In this document: positions 63,056-64,000 of the stretch, in pieces | How positions within the stretch are numbered: the stretch's first letter is position 1 | Layout: every line of letters starts with the position of its first letter | DNA from: Rhodocytophaga aerolata | GTDB taxonomy: Bacteria; Bacteroidota; Bacteroidia; Cytophagales; 172606-1 | NCBI RefSeq assembly: GCF_030503435.1 | Contig: NZ_JAUKPO010000020.1 | Coordinates: 1-64,000, forward strand | Direction: 5' to 3' | Length of the DNA: 64,000 nt | Made by a program: the position numbers and the translations under genes | Notes under the pieces: generated by a model | Told to the model about the DNA's origin: nothing | The model's input: the letters and a program-made list of their open reading frames with translations, nothing else | The model's database searches: none

Positions 63056-64000
63056 TTAGTAAGGAGTAATCATAAATTCATACAAACAAGGCAGGCCTGG
63101 TATCACCATATTGTTCCATTCCCGGAAGCGGTAAGCCGGATTTACTCTTGGGTCAGAGGTGAAAGCATAGGCTTTGTTCATCTTGCTATTGGCAATCTGA
63201 ATCCGAACCCCGGCCTGAACGTTCTCATACATATCAAATGTGTAGTTGAAAACCTGACCGGTACCGGCATAAAACTCACAATTGTCAAAGCGCCCCATCA
63301 TGTTTTCTGAGCCTGCATGGTGAGAGTGTCCATACCAGTCAGAAAAGATGCAATCCAGTGCTCCTTTGAAAATGCAGTTGATGTGGCTGTTTCCACTGCC
63401 CCCTCCATAATGCGCCATAGCATGATGGTTGTCTGAATATATCTGACAGTTTTCCAGCCGGTTCCAGGCTCCAGAGCTAATCATGCCAAAGCCGTTCACT
63501 GAGCGCATCTGACAGTTTCTATAAAAAGAACCTCCACGATCTGGCCGTACAGCTGCTTGATTGGCAGAATAAAAGGAACAGTTTTCAAAAAGGATATGCG
63601 AGTTGTGATAACGTTGGGCTACACAGGCATTGCTATTGGTAGAGATACAGTTGGTATTAGTTACCTTACAATCCACTGCCCAAAGAGCCGGAAAGTCAGC
63701 CGGTGTCGTTGTATTTCCAGCATTCTCAATCCGCATGTTATGGATAGTTGCCCCAGAGCCATAGACTGCAATGCCAGTGCCGATATTGAAGATTCTGGAA
63801 CGGCCAATGCCAATGATTCTCCCTCCTACGGCTACAGTAGCAGAAGCAGAGTTGTTAGAGATTTCAGAGTTTTCCAAAATCAAGGCAAGAGTACCATACT
63901 GGCCGGAAGCGATAGCGGAACCGGCACCCCCTGAGAGGTTAGCATTGACAAAATGCAAGAATACATTATTGCGTGTAAAAGTAACGTTCTCATTCCAGTT
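63056..64000 (-). CDS. Beta-helix protein, N-terminus outside window
   Basis: At least 314 residues; the frame stays open to the window edge, and TTG at 63958 is not a real start. It is a beta-helix protein with Asn/Cys-rich turns (ILFENCSFYSANQ, FYRNCQMRSV). It ends in a short non-repeat domain. Same family type as the two proteins after it, and the third in the row. Confidence 0.65.
   Translation of the reverse strand, partial: NWNENVTFTRNNVFLHFVNANLSGGAGSAIASGQYGTLALILENSEISNNSASATVAVGGRIIGIGRSRIFNIGTGIAVYGSGATIHNMRIENAGNTTTPADFPALWAVDCKVTNTNCISTNSNACVAQRYHNSHILFENCSFYSANQAAVRPDRGGSFYRNCQMRSVNGFGMISSGAWNRLENCQIYSDNHHAMAHYGGGSGNSHINCIFKGALDCIFSDWYGHSHHAGSENMMGRFDNCEFYAGTGQVFNYTFDMYENVQAGVRIQIANSKMNKAYAFTSDPRVNPAYRFREWNNMVIPGLPCLYEFMITPY

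Overview
The window looks like 64 kb of a large plasmid, or a plasmid-like prophage, from a member of the Bacteroidota, probably the Cytophagales. Supports for this are the A+T-rich DNA, promoters of the TAnnTTTG type in front of two genes, the lack of Shine-Dalgarno sites (most genes have a U-rich leader instead), and protein families common in large Bacteroidota mobile elements. The taxon is inferred from style and family content, not from a marker gene. No rRNA, tRNA, CRISPR array, transposase or integrase was seen.

Layout. (1) 0-7.4 kb is a conflict-type cluster. A leftward operon encodes a sigma-like protein, an ImmA/IrrE peptidase fused to a macro domain, a P-loop kinase fused to a PurA/PurZ-like synthetase, and a partial DarT/DUF7002-like protein. 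A divergent rightward operon encodes a triple ubiquitin-like protein, an E2/E1-like protein and a DUF6527 protein. A secreted S1/P1-type nuclease follows. (2) 7.5-36.7 kb is a long leftward block. It contains a Zot/HerA-like ATPase, a membrane-anchored protein with a DnaA domain IV-like head, two giant polyvalent proteins (1888 and about 2902 residues), and a cassette of two PP-loop ATPases and two methyltransferases; a third, D12-type methylase gene lies about 3.5 kb further on. (3) 37-46 kb is the replication and partition core: small winged-helix-like proteins, ParA plus a small DNA-binding partner, octamer repeats, an iteron origin with a Rep_3 initiator, and an HNH protein. (4) 46.4-53.7 kb is a second rightward defence cluster. 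A regulator, a Cas4/RecB-like nuclease, a long Argonaute with an apparently complete DEDD tetrad, an unknown protein and an HExxH protein form one operon; a dGTPase follows. (5) 54-64 kb is a leftward phage-like module: endolysin, holin-like protein, patatin and tandem beta-helix proteins that share a short N-terminal signature.

How the parts fit. The Rep/iteron and ParA/octamer sets mark an autonomously maintained element. The endolysin, holin-like and tail-spike-like genes suggest a phage-plasmid, but no capsid, portal or terminase lies in the window. The polyvalent proteins belong to a class thought to enter the recipient together with the DNA. The two defence clusters look like cargo.

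The least explained signals are these: a family of about 20 palindromes (arms, then exactly 6 nt, then arms) that sits in frame inside the coding sequence of the polyvalent block and shows compensatory arm changes; the same Lys/Arg/Ala-rich tail ending both giant proteins; the kinase-PurZ-like fusion; and the five-gene Argonaute operon.
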